DNA of 64,000 nt from Albidovulum aestuarii (GCF_029961185.1 NZ_JASBQQ010000006.1:1-64000); one strand, 5' to 3'. Positions 32,914-42,170 are shown, counted from the first letter of the stretch. Numbers and translations are program-made. The notes: generated from the sequence alone by a model not told the origin.

Positions 32914-34359
32914 ATGACACGGGCGCTGATGATCCAGGGCTGCGGCTCGAACGTCGGAAAGTCGCTTCTGGTTGCGGGGCTTTGCCGGGTGGCGAAACGC
33001 CGGGGTCTCACGGTTGCGCCGTTCAAGCCGCAGAACATGTCGAACAATGCTGCCGTCACCATGGACGGGGGTGAGATCGGGCGGGCGCAGGCCTTGCAGG
33101 CACTGGCCTGCGGGCTGGAGCCGCATACCGACATGAACCCTGTCCTTCTGAAGCCTGAAACAGATACCGGCGCGCAGGTCGTGGTACAGGGCAAAAGGCT
33201 GACCACCGTCCGGGCTAGAGACTATTCTGCCCTGAAACCCCAACTTCTGCACTCTGTGCTTGAGAGTTTCCAGCGCCTGAAAACCGCCCACGACCTCGTC
33301 ATTGTCGAAGGTGCTGGCAGCCCGGCCGAGGTCAATCTGCGCGCGGGCGACATCGCCAATATGGGCTTTGCACGTGCCGCCAACGTGCCTGTGGTGCTGG
33401 CGGGCGATATCGACCGGGGCGGGGTGATCGCCCAGATCGTCGGCACGCAGGCGGTTCTGGACCCCGAGGATGCGGAGATGGTCGCGGGGTTCCTGATCAA
33501 CAAGTTCCGCGGCGACCCCAGCCTATTCGACGACGGCTACCGGCTGATCGAGGACCGCACAGGCTGGCGCGGTTTTGGCGTGCTGCCCTATTTCAAGGAT
33601 GCCGCAAAACTGCCCGCCGAGGATGCGCTTGACCTTCGCGGAACCGCCGATGGCGGCCCCCTCAAAATCGCCTGCCTCGCCCTCAGCCGTATCGCCAATT
33701 TCGACGACCTCGATCCTTTGAAACTGGAGCCTTCCGTCAGCCTGACCATGGTCCGCGCGGGTGAGCCTCTTCCCGGCGACACGACCCTCGTAATCATCCC
33801 CGGTTCCAAATCCACGCGCGGCGACCTCGCCTTCCTTCGCGAACAGGGCTGGGACCTTGACCTTGGCGGCCATATCCGGCGCGGGGGTCATGTTCTGGGG
33901 ATTTGCGGCGGGTACCAGATGCTTGGGCAAAGCATCGCGGACCCGGAGGGGATCGAAGGCCCGGCAGGCGAAGATAAGGGCCTTGGCCTTCTTGACGTCG
34001 CAACCGTGATGACACCGGACAAACGCCTGACCCGCACCCGCGCCATCCACGCGGTGAGCGGTGCGCCGATGGAGGGCTATGAGATCCATATCGGCCGGAC
34101 TGAGGGACCGGACCGCGCCCGCCCGTTCGCCGTGGTAGACGGCATGCCGGAAGGCGCAACCTCTTCCGATGGTCGCATCTCCGGCAGTTACCTGCACGGC
34201 ATGTTCACGGGCGATGCGTTCCGCGCCGCGTTTCTCGAACGCCTTGGGGCAGCCTCGACTGCCAGCTACGGAACCGGTGTCGAGGCGACGCTCGACGCAC
34301 TGGCCGATCACATGGAGGCGCATCTGGATGTCGATGGTCTCCTCGCGCTCGCGCGCTGA
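32914..34359 (+). CDS. cobQ: Cobyric acid synthase
   Basis: A 481-residue glutamine-dependent amidase that amidates positions b, d, e and g of adenosylcobyrinic acid a,c-diamide. The N-terminal P-loop-like motif is [19 protein letters not shown], with [14 protein letters not shown]; the glutaminase domain has the nucleophile Cys in [13 protein letters not shown] and the His in SYLHGMF. Length is normal. The last gene of cobO-Lin0512-Lin0512-cobQ, convergent with bluB. Confidence 0.97.
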   Translation: MTRALMIQGCGSNVGKSLLVAGLCRVAKRRGLTVAPFKPQNMSNNAAVTMDGGEIGRAQALQALACGLEPHTDMNPVLLKPETDTGAQVVVQGKRLTTVRARDYSALKPQLLHSVLESFQRLKTAHDLVIVEGAGSPAEVNLRAGDIANMGFARAANVPVVLAGDIDRGGVIAQIVGTQAVLDPEDAEMVAGFLINKFRGDPSLFDDGYRLIEDRTGWRGFGVLPYFKDAAKLPAEDALDLRGTADGGPLKIACLALSRIANFDDLDPLKLEPSVSLTMVRAGEPLPGDTTLVIIPGSKSTRGDLAFLREQGWDLDLGGHIRRGGHVLGICGGYQMLGQSIADPEGIEGPAGEDKGLGLLDVATVMTPDKRLTRTRAIHAVSGAPMEGYEIHIGRTEGPDRARPFAVVDGMPEGATSSDGRISGSYLHGMFTGDAFRAAFLERLGAASTASYGTGVEATLDALADHMEAHLDVDGLLALAR

Positions 34360-34363
34360 TCAC

Positions 34364-34388
34364 TTTTTGTCTGAAAATACTCCGGGGG
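34364..34388 (+). repeat. Dispersed intergenic repeat, copy B
   Basis: Begins tttttgtctgaaaatactcc and ends in a G run, matching copy A at 18960-18986. It lies between the convergent cobQ and bluB ends and is followed by two short hairpins (gcccg-gaa-cgggc and gggcg-ca-gcgccc). Confidence 0.5.
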
Positions 34389-34424
34389 AATTGCCCGGAA
34401 CGGGCAATGGGCGCAGCGCCCCCA

Positions 34425-35048
34425 CTACCTGTCCAACCAATCCGTTGGCTGGTTTTCCTGCCAGCCAACCCGGTGCAGGAGCGGCGTGTCATCGGTGAAT
34501 TCCGGCCAGCCAAGGCAAAGATAGGCGCTGAACTCCCACCCTACCGGCACCGCAAACAGGCGCTCTATCTCGGCAGGTTCCAGAATGGACACCATTCCTA
34601 ACCCGAGGTTTTCCACCCGTGCGGCCAGCCAGAGCGTGTGGATCGCCATCGCGGTCGACTGGTGCAGCGTCTCGGGCATGGTGCGTCGGCCAAGGCCGCG
34701 CCCGGCCTTCGGATCGGTCACGGTGAAGACGGCAAGGTGTTCGGGTGCCGCATCGAGGCCCGCGAGTTTTAGCCGCATATATTCCGAGCGGGCGGCATCA
34801 TCATACTCTGCGGCGGCATTGGCATTGCAGCGTTCGAACTCGTCTCGAATTGCACGGCGTAGTGCCAGATCCTGAACCCGTAAAACGCGCCAGGGTCTCG
34901 CATTTCCAACCGAAGGTGCAGCCGACATCGCCATTTTCAGGCGAGACAGGGTCGTTTCAGGCACAGGATCAGTTTTGAAATGCCGCACGTCGCGGCGCCA
35001 TTTCAGGATACGCTCCAGCGTTCCCGCCTCATCGGTGGTGAACTGCAT
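34425..35048 (-). CDS. bluB: 5,6-dimethylbenzimidazole synthase BluB
   Basis: A 207-residue flavin-destroying enzyme that uses O2 and FMNH2 to make 5,6-dimethylbenzimidazole, the lower ligand of B12. The motifs are ILKWRRDVRHFKTDPVP, SAAPSVGNARPWRV, GLGRRTMPETLHQSTAMAIHTLWLAAR and LGMVSILEPAEI. The start at 35048 overlaps the upstream cobC stop by 1 bp; the open frame before it is in cobC. First functional hint that this cell makes its own lower ligand. Confidence 0.95.
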   Translation of the reverse strand: MQFTTDEAGTLERILKWRRDVRHFKTDPVPETTLSRLKMAMSAAPSVGNARPWRVLRVQDLALRRAIRDEFERCNANAAAEYDDAARSEYMRLKLAGLDAAPEHLAVFTVTDPKAGRGLGRRTMPETLHQSTAMAIHTLWLAARVENLGLGMVSILEPAEIERLFAVPVGWEFSAYLCLGWPEFTDDTPLLHRVGWQENQPTDWLDR

Positions 35049-36037
35049 CAGTCTCCTCCCGCCATCAGGGCGTTGGCGACGCGCGCCCATTCTGCCTCAC
35101 CTCCCGGCAGGCCGAGACGTATCCAGCCGGTCGAGTAGGGGAATATCCGCGACCAGATATGCGCAAGCGCCAGTCGCTCCTGTGCGACCTGCGCGTCGCC
35201 GGTATCATAGAGCCGGAACAGCGCCGTCCCGCCCTGAAAGGTCCAGCCCGCCACTTCGGCCAGCGCGTCCAGTCGCGCGGTTTCTGTCATCAGGCGTGCA
35301 GTCGTTTCCAGCGCCCATTGCCGATCGGCCAGTGCGGCGCTTCCCACTTCGATCGCAACACCGGACACCGGCCAAGGCCCGGCCATGTCAGACAGCGCCG
35401 CGATATCGGCATCGGCACCCAACACGAAGCCGAGCCTCAGACCCGCCAGCCCGTAGAACTTGCCAAAGGAGCGCAGCACGATCATGCCTTCATGCCCGGC
35501 CTGAGACGCCACGGACATCGCGGGATAGGGATCGGCGAAGCTTTCATCGACGATCAGGCGTCCGACACGGGACGCAAGCGCCAGCACATCCAAGGGCGGC
35601 AGATAGCGACCGTCGGGGTTGTTGGGATTGACCAGAACCGCCAGATCGGCCCCGGCAAGGTCTCCCGGTTCTGCAACCTCCTCGACCTGCCAACCTGCCG
35701 ACCTCAGGGCGGCCGCGTGCTCGTTATAAGTGGGTGCCAGAACCCGCGCGTGACCCGGCGGGTCAAGACGCGGGACTATCTGGATTGCGGCCTGTGCGCC
35801 CGCGACAGGCAGGATCGCCGTCTTCGTGCCATAGGCACGCGCGGCGGCGATGCGCAGCCTCTCCATCGCTGCCTTCGTCGGCAAGGTGGTCCATGCGGCA
35901 GGGGACAGCCCCGGCAACGGATACGGCACCCGGTTGATGCCGGTAGAAAGGTCGATCCATCCGGCCGCCTGGCCGCCGAACCGCCCGATGGCCCCGTCGA
36001 GATTGCCGCCGTGATCTCGCATTGCCCCCATCCCCAT
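35048..36037 (-). CDS. cobC: L-threonine-O-3-phosphate decarboxylase (CobC/CobD-type PLP enzyme)
   Basis: A 329-residue class I aminotransferase-fold enzyme. It starts DHGGNLDGAIGRFGG and contains WIDLSTGINRVPYP, VNPNNPDGR, VDESFADPYP and the PLP Lys in VLRSFGKFYGLAGLRLGF. It makes (R)-1-amino-2-propanol O-2-phosphate for the nucleotide arm. The substrate comes from BluE, encoded nearby. ATG at 36037 overlaps the cobD stop; an ATG five codons later (36022) also gives a good N-terminus. Confidence 0.92.
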   Translation of the reverse strand: MGMGAMRDHGGNLDGAIGRFGGQAAGWIDLSTGINRVPYPLPGLSPAAWTTLPTKAAMERLRIAAARAYGTKTAILPVAGAQAAIQIVPRLDPPGHARVLAPTYNEHAAALRSAGWQVEEVAEPGDLAGADLAVLVNPNNPDGRYLPPLDVLALASRVGRLIVDESFADPYPAMSVASQAGHEGMIVLRSFGKFYGLAGLRLGFVLGADADIAALSDMAGPWPVSGVAIEVGSAALADRQWALETTARLMTETARLDALAEVAGWTFQGGTALFRLYDTGDAQVAQERLALAHIWSRIFPYSTGWIRLGLPGGEAEWARVANALMAGGD

Positions 36038-36978
36038 CAGATCGACGCCGATACTGCGACCATCAGCGCCAGCGCAATCATCGCATAGCGGTAAGAGGCA
36101 AGGCCGCGCGAAATGTCCTCTGGCGTGGGATCGGGCGCGCCTTCGTTTACCCAGGACTCATCAGCAACACGGTCGCCGTAGATTCGCGGTCCCGAAAGCC
36201 TTATGCCAAGAGCGGCGGCAAGCGCCGCCTCGGGCCACCCGGCATTGGGCGACCGGTGATGGCCCGCATCGCGCCACATCGTCGCCAGCGCTTCCTTCGG
36301 CCGATTTGACGTCAGGGCGAACAGCAAGCCGGTCAGCCGGGCGGGAATGAGGTTCACCAGATCGTCGATCCGGGCCGAGGCCCAGCCAAAGGCCTCGTGG
36401 CGGGGTGTCCGGTGGCCGATCATCGAATCGAGCGTGTTGATCGCCTTGTAGGCGGCGATGCCGGGCAGGCCGAGGAGGACACCCCAGAAAACCGGTGCGA
36501 CGATACCGTCCGAAGTGTTCTCAGCGAGGCTCTCAAGTGACGCGCGGGCCACCCCGGCCTCGTCGAGCCGCGAGGGGTCGCGCCCGACGATCATCGACAC
36601 TTCGTGTCGCGCGTGCTCCAGATCGCCCGCAGCCAGCGGGCGCTCCACCGCAGCGACGTGATCATGCATCGATCGCATCGCCACGAAGGGCCACGCAAGT
36701 ACACCGCCCAGAAGAACCCCAACCCAACCAGCTGGCAGAAACCAGGTCGCGATCCAGGCGAGTTCACCAACCAGTGCGGTAACCGCCAAAGCCGTGATGA
36801 CACCCGCCAGCCTCCGCTGACCTGGGTCGACCTCATCGAGGTTGAGCCAGATATCGAGCCGCGAGATCAGCGCGCCAATCCATGTGACCGGATGGCCGAT
36901 TGCGGCAAAGAAGGGCTTCGGCCAGCCGAGGACGGCATCCAGCGCGAGTGCCACAAGCATGATCAGCGCTCCCGTCAC
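36037..36978 (-). CDS. cobD: Adenosylcobinamide-phosphate synthase CobD (CbiB)
   Basis: A 313-residue integral membrane protein that joins aminopropanol phosphate to adenosylcobyric acid. Motifs: ALALDAVLGWPKPFFAAIGHPVTWIG at the start, then ENTSDGIVAPVFWGVLLGLPG, the KAINTLDSMIGHR segment and DAGHHRSPNAGWPEAALAAALG. The GTG at 36978 overlaps the bluE stop by 4 bp (GTGA), favouring it over the ATG at 36960. It is in the block bluE-cobD-cobC-bluB. Confidence 0.94.
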   Translation of the reverse strand: MTGALIMLVALALDAVLGWPKPFFAAIGHPVTWIGALISRLDIWLNLDEVDPGQRRLAGVITALAVTALVGELAWIATWFLPAGWVGVLLGGVLAWPFVAMRSMHDHVAAVERPLAAGDLEHARHEVSMIVGRDPSRLDEAGVARASLESLAENTSDGIVAPVFWGVLLGLPGIAAYKAINTLDSMIGHRTPRHEAFGWASARIDDLVNLIPARLTGLLFALTSNRPKEALATMWRDAGHHRSPNAGWPEAALAAALGIRLSGPRIYGDRVADESWVNEGAPDPTPEDISRGLASYRYAMIALALMVAVSASI

Positions 36979-37796
36979 TTTTGCCCCCCGGCCGCAAACT
37001 GGACGATACCGCTGAATCCCATACGCCGCAGGCGGGTGGTGACATTTTCGGGCACGGTTCCGGGGCGAAACAGGAAAGCCCGGGCCGAACCGGTATGGGC
37101 AATGGCGAAGCCGAGTGCGCCGAAGGAGTCCGCGAGTCTTGCCGTCGGATCGCCTACCGGGCCGCGCAGCGCCAGCGTACGTTCGGCCGAGGTCGAGGCG
37201 ATCCGCGCCAGGGCTGCCGCATCTCGGGCCCGCGCCGCCGCCCGCCAAGGTGAGATCAGGTCGGCGATGTCGGGGAAATCCATGTCGCGCGGATCGGTGC
37301 GGCGGTGTTCGCCAAAGAACCCGCCCACGACATCAAAGCGCGGGATCGGCGGCAGTCGGCTCAGCACTTCAGCCCGGCGAGAGGCCCAGAGAAGGCGCTC
37401 AGGCATTCCGAACATCAAGGGATCGCTTGCGCCTTCGGCCATGACGCAGGCGCGGGCAAGGTCGGGCGGCGGTACGTCCGCACCCGCGAGCAGGGCCAAT
37501 GCCACGAGCGATGCGGTCGAAGCTCCTGCGCCGCCACCTGCTGGCATGCTTGCCGACAGGACGACCCGCCCCGAAAGCTTCAGCCCAAGCCGGTCGAGGA
37601 GGTCGAGCGCCCGCGTCGGTGTCAGCAATCTTTGCCCCGATCCGTGGATCGACAGGCCCGGCCCCGGCAGATGCCATGCCTCGACCGCGAGCGCGGGGCA
37701 GGGCAGCGAGATCAGCACAACGGGTCCCGAAGGCCCAAGCCGCCCCTGAATGAGTTCCCCAAGATGCCCGGCAACCCGGACCACGCCCTGTTTCAT
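36975..37796 (-). CDS. bluE: L-threonine kinase BluE (GHMP family)
   Basis: A 273-residue GHMP-superfamily kinase. The ATP-binding loop is VVLSASMPAGGGAGASTASLVALALLAG; the N-terminal GHLGELIQGRLG and C-terminal GSARAFLFRPG match the PduX/BluE threonine kinases, which make O-phospho-L-threonine for CobC. The R. capsulatus homologue is BluE. It overlaps the alpha-ribazole phosphatase gene and cobD by 4 bp each. Confidence 0.88.
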   Translation of the reverse strand: MKQGVVRVAGHLGELIQGRLGPSGPVVLISLPCPALAVEAWHLPGPGLSIHGSGQRLLTPTRALDLLDRLGLKLSGRVVLSASMPAGGGAGASTASLVALALLAGADVPPPDLARACVMAEGASDPLMFGMPERLLWASRRAEVLSRLPPIPRFDVVGGFFGEHRRTDPRDMDFPDIADLISPWRAAARARDAAALARIASTSAERTLALRGPVGDPTARLADSFGALGFAIAHTGSARAFLFRPGTVPENVTTRLRRMGFSGIVQFAAGGQK

Positions 37797-38368
37797 GCCG
37801 CCACCCAGTTCACCGTGCCAACCGACCAGCGGCCATCACCGAGAGGGGTCATGCGGGTCAGCGACAGTGGCGCGACCTCGAATCCAAGTGCCGCCGGGAC
37901 GGAGCCAAGTGCCAGCGCCAGGCCCGCGCGGACCACCCCGGCATGGGCAACGATGGCGACACGCCCGCCCTGTGCCGAGCTCAGAACCGGCGCGATCCGG
38001 GTGCAGAGATCGGCGAAGCTCTCGCCCCCCGGCGGGCGATGCTTGGCAAGGTCGTCAGGTGGCATTGGCCCAAGATCGGGAAGATCGGCGAAGGCCATGC
38101 CTTCCCAGTGACCGAAATCCTGCTCCCAGAGCGTCGCGTCAGTCTGAGGCTCACCCAGATCGGGCCAGAGTGCGCCCGCCGTCTGGCGGCAGCGCAAGGC
38201 CGGGCTGACCAAAATCCGGTCGGGCCGCCCGATCCGGTCGCGCAGCGCCGCGATGCGGGGCGTATCCGAACAATCGGCGGGAACATCCATGCGGCCGCAC
38301 AAGCGACCGCCGTGAAGCGCGGGCGCATGCCGGATCAGCATCAGCTCTGTCGCCGCATGGCCATTCAC
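37793..38368 (-). CDS. bluF: Alpha-ribazole phosphatase (histidine phosphatase, BluF type)
   Basis: A 191-residue histidine phosphatase. The catalytic RHG-like motif is LMLIRHAPALHGG near residue 10, with the second His in VAIVAHAGVVRAGLA. It should dephosphorylate alpha-ribazole 5'-phosphate or adenosylcobalamin 5'-phosphate. The start is the GTG at 38368, with AAGGGAGA about 9 bases upstream; the open frame beyond it is antisense to cobU. Named by position in the bluE-bluF order; cobC is an alternative name used in enterics. Confidence 0.85.
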   Translation of the reverse strand: MNGHAATELMLIRHAPALHGGRLCGRMDVPADCSDTPRIAALRDRIGRPDRILVSPALRCRQTAGALWPDLGEPQTDATLWEQDFGHWEGMAFADLPDLGPMPPDDLAKHRPPGGESFADLCTRIAPVLSSAQGGRVAIVAHAGVVRAGLALALGSVPAALGFEVAPLSLTRMTPLGDGRWSVGTVNWVAA

Positions 38369-38419
38369 CGTCGGATTCTCCCTTTCACGCGCCGCCCGTT
38401 TCTGCTTTGTCATCGCGCC

Positions 38420-38926
38420 ATGGGCAAGACGATACTCATCACTGGCGGCGCGCGATCCGGCAAAAGCGGCATCGCCGAGACGAAGACGCTCGGTCTCGGG
38501 CCACGCGCCGTCTATATCGCCACCGCCGAGGCGCATGACAGCGAAATGTCGGACCGCATCGCCGCCCATCAGGCGCGGCGCGGGGCGGAATGGGTGACCC
38601 ATGCAGAGCCGCTGGATGTTGTCGGGGTGCTGAAGGCGACCGACGGGCAGGGGCCGCGCCTTCTCGACTGCCTGACCCTGTGGCTCTCGAACCTGATGTT
38701 TGCCGGGCGCGACTGGCAGGCTGCGGGGCACGATCTGGTCGCGGCGTTGCCTGCGCAGCGCGACCCGGTGGTCATCGTCACCAACGAGGTCGGCGGCGGC
38801 ATCGTTCCCGAAAACAAACTGGCCCGGGAGTTCCGCGATGCGGCCGGGCTTCTCAATCAATGGGTGGCGGCAGAGGCGGACGAAGTCTGGCTCGCCGTTG
38901 CCGGACTTCCCCTGAAAGTGAAATGA
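38420..38926 (+). CDS. cobU: Adenosylcobinamide kinase / guanylyltransferase CobU (CobP)
   Basis: A 168-residue bifunctional enzyme that phosphorylates adenosylcobinamide and adds GMP. The P-loop is ILITGGARSGKSGIAE; RAVYIATAEAHDSEM, LLDCLTLWLSNLM and VVIVTNEVGGGIVPENKLAREFRDAAGLLNQ in the second half match CobU/CobP. The ATG at 38420 diverges from bluF 51 bp away. First gene of cobU-cobT-cobS. Confidence 0.95.
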   Translation: MGKTILITGGARSGKSGIAETKTLGLGPRAVYIATAEAHDSEMSDRIAAHQARRGAEWVTHAEPLDVVGVLKATDGQGPRLLDCLTLWLSNLMFAGRDWQAAGHDLVAALPAQRDPVVIVTNEVGGGIVPENKLAREFRDAAGLLNQWVAAEADEVWLAVAGLPLKVK

Positions 38927-38927
38927 C

Positions 38928-39947
38928 ATGAGCCTGCCGCGCATCGCCGCCCTATCCGACATCGCCAAAATTGCCGACCGGCTGCCCGAGGGCGACACTA
39001 CAGCCGCCGAAGCGGCGCGCGCGCGGCAGAATTCGCTGACGAAGCCGCCGGGATCGCTGGGACGGCTGGAGGCTTTGGCCGAGTTCATGGCAACATGGCG
39101 CGGTACGGCGCGGCCCGAGATCTGGCGCGCGCAGGCGCTGGTCTTCGCGGGCAATCACGGCATCTGCGCGCAGGGCGTGAACCCCTATCCGCAGGAAGTG
39201 ACCGCCCAGATGGTCGCGAATTTCGAAAACGGTGGGGCGGCGATCAACCAGCTATGTGCGGTCAATGGGGCCGATCTGTCAGTGATCGCGCTGGAACTGG
39301 ACCGGCCGACGGGCGACTTCACCGAAGGCCCGGCGATGTCGGAAACCGACTGCCTCGACGCGCTCTGGCAGGGTGCTTCGGCGGTAGATGAGGGCGCCGA
39401 TATCCTGATCCTCGGCGAAATGGGGATCGGCAATTCCACCGTCGCGGCAGCGTTGGCGGCAGCCTGCTTCGGTGGTGACGTCGCTGAATGGACGGGACCC
39501 GGAACAGGCTCTGACAAGGCCGGAATCGCCCGAAAAATTGATGCGATCGGGCGCGGGTTGAAGCGGCATGAGGGTGTCATCGGCAACGCGCCCGTAATCC
39601 TCGCCGCCCTTGGGGGGCGCGAACAGGCGGCGATCTGCGGCGCGGTTCTGGCGGCACGGGCGGCACGCATCCCGGTCATCCTCGACGGCTTCATCTGCAC
39701 AGCCGCCGCCGCCGTTCTTTACGCGACCGACAAGCGGCTTCTGGATCACTGCCTTGTCGGCCATGCCTCGGCCGAGCCGGGCCACCGCAAGCTCCTCGCA
39801 GCGATCCACAAGCGCCCGGTGCTGGAGTTCGACATGCGGCTCGGCGAAGGCTCCGGCGCGGCATTGGCGCTGGGCATCGTGCGATCTGCCCTTGCCTGCC
39901 ACAACGGCATGGCGACCTTCGGTGAGGCTGGGGTTTCGGAGGCATGA
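38928..39947 (+). CDS. cobT: Nicotinate-nucleotide-DMB phosphoribosyltransferase
   Basis: A 339-residue enzyme (called CobU in Pseudomonas denitrificans) that transfers ribose phosphate to dimethylbenzimidazole to make alpha-ribazole phosphate. Motifs include LTKPPGSLGRLEALAEFMA, FAGNHGICAQGVNPYPQEVTAQMVANF, ILGEMGIGNSTVAAALAAA and the catalytic Glu region RLGEGSGAALALGIVR. It is not the chelatase subunit also called CobT. It follows cobU by 1 bp and overlaps cobS by 4 bp. Confidence 0.96.
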   Translation: MSLPRIAALSDIAKIADRLPEGDTTAAEAARARQNSLTKPPGSLGRLEALAEFMATWRGTARPEIWRAQALVFAGNHGICAQGVNPYPQEVTAQMVANFENGGAAINQLCAVNGADLSVIALELDRPTGDFTEGPAMSETDCLDALWQGASAVDEGADILILGEMGIGNSTVAAALAAACFGGDVAEWTGPGTGSDKAGIARKIDAIGRGLKRHEGVIGNAPVILAALGGREQAAICGAVLAARAARIPVILDGFICTAAAAVLYATDKRLLDHCLVGHASAEPGHRKLLAAIHKRPVLEFDMRLGEGSGAALALGIVRSALACHNGMATFGEAGVSEA

Positions 39948-40693
39948 GCCCTTCGCGCACCGACGAGGTCCGGCTGGCTTTCATGCTGCTCAGCCGTCTG
40001 CCCGCCGGGCGGATAGACGGCGCTGCACCGCCGATGGCGGCCTCCTCGTGGGCATGGCCCCTCGTCGGCCTCGCGGTCGGGACCATTACCGCTATGATCT
40101 GTGGCCTCAGTCTCTGGCTCGGCCTGCCGCCCGTAATGGCCGCGTTTCTGGCGCTGGCCGCAGGCGCACTGGCCACCGGCGCGATGCATGAGGATGGGCT
40201 TGCCGATCTTGCCGATGGCTTCGGCGGCGGCGCTGACCGGGCGCGCAAACTGGAAATCATGCGCGACAGCCGGATCGGTTCTTACGGTGTTGTCGCCTTG
40301 ATTCTCGCCCTGGGCTTCCGCGCCACGGGCATCACAACACTGGCAGAGGCTGGTTCGGCCAGCGCCGCGCTCATCGGAATCGCAGCGGCGAGCCGGGCGG
40401 TTCTGCCCACCGCACTGGTTCTGATGCCCGCCGCGCGCAGCGATGGGCTTGGGCAATCGGCGGCGAGCGATGACCCGATGCCCGCTATGATCGCCTTGGG
40501 CATCGGGTTCCTGTGCCTTCTGCCGCTTGGTTTTGGCACTGCGCTTCTTACCGCTGTTGTTATTGCATTGGCTGCGCTCATCCTCGCCGCGATCGCCATG
40601 CGCCAGATTGGTGGGCAGACCGGCGATGTGATGGGCGCGATGCAGCAAGTGACAGAGATAGCAGGTTGGGCGGTCTTGGTTGCAATGGTTTGA
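39944..40693 (+). CDS. cobS: Adenosylcobinamide-GDP ribazoletransferase CobS (CobV)
   Basis: A 249-residue membrane protein that joins alpha-ribazole (phosphate) to adenosylcobinamide-GDP, the final assembly step. Motifs are LAFMLLSRLPAGRI, WAWPLVGLAVG, TGAMHEDGLADLADGFGGG with the metal-binding D/H residues, MRDSRIGSYGVVAL and RQIGGQTGDVMGAMQQ. Several membrane segments are visible. It is not the chelatase subunit of the same name. Its stop codon lies within a TTTGATCAAA palindrome. Confidence 0.95.
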   Translation: MSPSRTDEVRLAFMLLSRLPAGRIDGAAPPMAASSWAWPLVGLAVGTITAMICGLSLWLGLPPVMAAFLALAAGALATGAMHEDGLADLADGFGGGADRARKLEIMRDSRIGSYGVVALILALGFRATGITTLAEAGSASAALIGIAAASRAVLPTALVLMPAARSDGLGQSAASDDPMPAMIALGIGFLCLLPLGFGTALLTAVVIALAALILAAIAMRQIGGQTGDVMGAMQQVTEIAGWAVLVAMV

Positions 40694-40698
40694 TCAAA
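40689..40698. promoter_or_regulatory. TTTGATCAAA palindrome, distal copy
   Basis: A perfect 10-bp palindrome overlapping the cobS stop codon. An extended copy (AATTTGATCAAATT) lies at 40741-40754, centre to centre 54 bp, close to five DNA turns, upstream of the aminotransferase gene. Suggests a dimeric regulator binding cooperatively; identity of the regulator unknown. Confidence 0.45.
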
Positions 40699-40740
40699 TG
40701 AGCGCCTAACAGTGGCTAGAGACCTCATTTCTCCACTTCC

Positions 40741-40754
40741 AATTTGATCAAATT
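40741..40754. promoter_or_regulatory. AATTTGATCAAATT palindrome, proximal copy
   Basis: A perfect 14-bp palindrome, 35 bp before the ATG of the aminotransferase gene, in a short AT-rich gap within otherwise GC-rich DNA. With the copy at 40689-40698 it forms a likely operator pair controlling the aminotransferase/ligase operon. Confidence 0.5.
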
Positions 40755-40788
40755 TAAGAGATAAGGGCGCGTCATTAGGAGTGACGTC

Positions 40789-42162
40789 ATGGCCCGCAAA
40801 CCCGTCCTTATCGCCGGTATCGACAAATCCAAACTGAAGAGCATCGCCAAACGCGAGGCGGAAGCCTTTGCCGCCGCCCGGCCAAAGACGAAAGCCGCGC
40901 TGGATGCGGGCGCGGGCACCTATCTCGATTCGGTGCCGATGCACTGGATGAAGGATTGGCCGATGCCCTTCCCGATGCTGGTCGCCAAAGCCGAAGGGGC
41001 AAGGCTGACCGATATCGACGGGCATGAGGTGGACGATTTCTGCCTTGGCGATACCGGGTCGATGTTCGGCCATTCTCCCGCTCCGGTTGCCAGGGCGATC
41101 CGCAAACAGGCGCGGAACGGGCTGACCTATATGCTGCCGACCGAGGCTGCGCTGGAGGCGGGCCGCCTGCTGACCAAGCGATTCGGCGACTTTAAATGGC
41201 AGATCGCCACGACCGCGACCGACGCCAACCGCTTTGCAATCCGGGTCGCCCGCGCGGTGACCGGTAAGCCCAAGATTCTGGTCTTCAACGGTTGCTATCA
41301 CGGCACCGTCGATGACGCGATGGTGGAACTGTCGAACGGCCAGACGATCACCCGCCCCGGCCTGACCGGGCAGGTCACCGACCTGACGACGCTCGCTGCC
41401 TGCGCCGAGTTCAATGACCTTGCAAGTGTAGAGGCGGCGCTGAAGACGGGGGAGATTGCCGCGATCCTGACCGAGCCCGTAATGACCAATTCCTGCATGG
41501 TGCTGCCTGATCCGGGTTTCCACGACGGTTTGCGCAAGCTGGCCACCCAATACGGCGCGCTGCTGATCATCGACGAAACCCACACGATTTCCTCGGGCCT
41601 TGGCGGTTACACTGGCGTTCACGGGCTGAACCCCGATATCTTCGTCGTCGGCAAATGCGTGGCGGGCGGGATGCCGACTGCTGTCTGGGGGCTCAGACCG
41701 AAACTGGCCAGGGATTACATCCGCTACAATGCCGGTCGCGCCTCGGGTCATTCCGGCATGGGCACCACGCTGTCGGCCAACCCGATGCAGTTCGCCTGCC
41801 TGACCGCCAACCTGGTCGAGGTAATGACGTCCAAGAACTACGCGCGCATGGAGAAGGGCGCGGAAAGGCTCTATTCCGGCCTGAAACGGGTGATTGAGGC
41901 GCATGGCGCGCCCTGGCATGTCGTCCGCGTCGGCGCCCGGGTGGAGTTCATTTGCGCCCCCGGAGCGCTGAAAAACGGAACCGAAGCGGGTATGGCGCAT
42001 ATGCCCGAGGTCGAGGCGACCTTGCATACCTCGCTTCTCAATCGCGGTTGCCTGATCGCGCCCTTCCACAACATGATGCTGGTCAGCCCGGCGACGAAAA
42101 AGCGCCAGATCGACCGCCTCATCGCCGCCTTTGACGACATCCTGACCGAGCTTTTTGCCTGA
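40789..42162 (+). CDS. Class III PLP aminotransferase (GSA-aminomutase-like)
   Basis: A 457-residue fold-type I, class III PLP enzyme. The N-terminus is poor in motifs; TDIDGHEVDDFCLGDTGSMFGHSPAPVA, VFNGCYHGTVDD, LLIIDETHTISSGLGGYTG and the PLP Lys in FVVGKCVAGGMPTAVWG are clear. It resembles glutamate-1-semialdehyde aminomutase more than GABA transaminase, but the next gene, a glutamine-synthetase-like ligase, points to amine or amino-acid catabolism rather than tetrapyrrole synthesis. Substrate unassigned. AGGAGTGACGTC precedes the ATG. Confidence 0.87.
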   Translation: MARKPVLIAGIDKSKLKSIAKREAEAFAAARPKTKAALDAGAGTYLDSVPMHWMKDWPMPFPMLVAKAEGARLTDIDGHEVDDFCLGDTGSMFGHSPAPVARAIRKQARNGLTYMLPTEAALEAGRLLTKRFGDFKWQIATTATDANRFAIRVARAVTGKPKILVFNGCYHGTVDDAMVELSNGQTITRPGLTGQVTDLTTLAACAEFNDLASVEAALKTGEIAAILTEPVMTNSCMVLPDPGFHDGLRKLATQYGALLIIDETHTISSGLGGYTGVHGLNPDIFVVGKCVAGGMPTAVWGLRPKLARDYIRYNAGRASGHSGMGTTLSANPMQFACLTANLVEVMTSKNYARMEKGAERLYSGLKRVIEAHGAPWHVVRVGARVEFICAPGALKNGTEAGMAHMPEVEATLHTSLLNRGCLIAPFHNMMLVSPATKKRQIDRLIAAFDDILTELFA

Positions 42163-42170
42163 GGACCATC

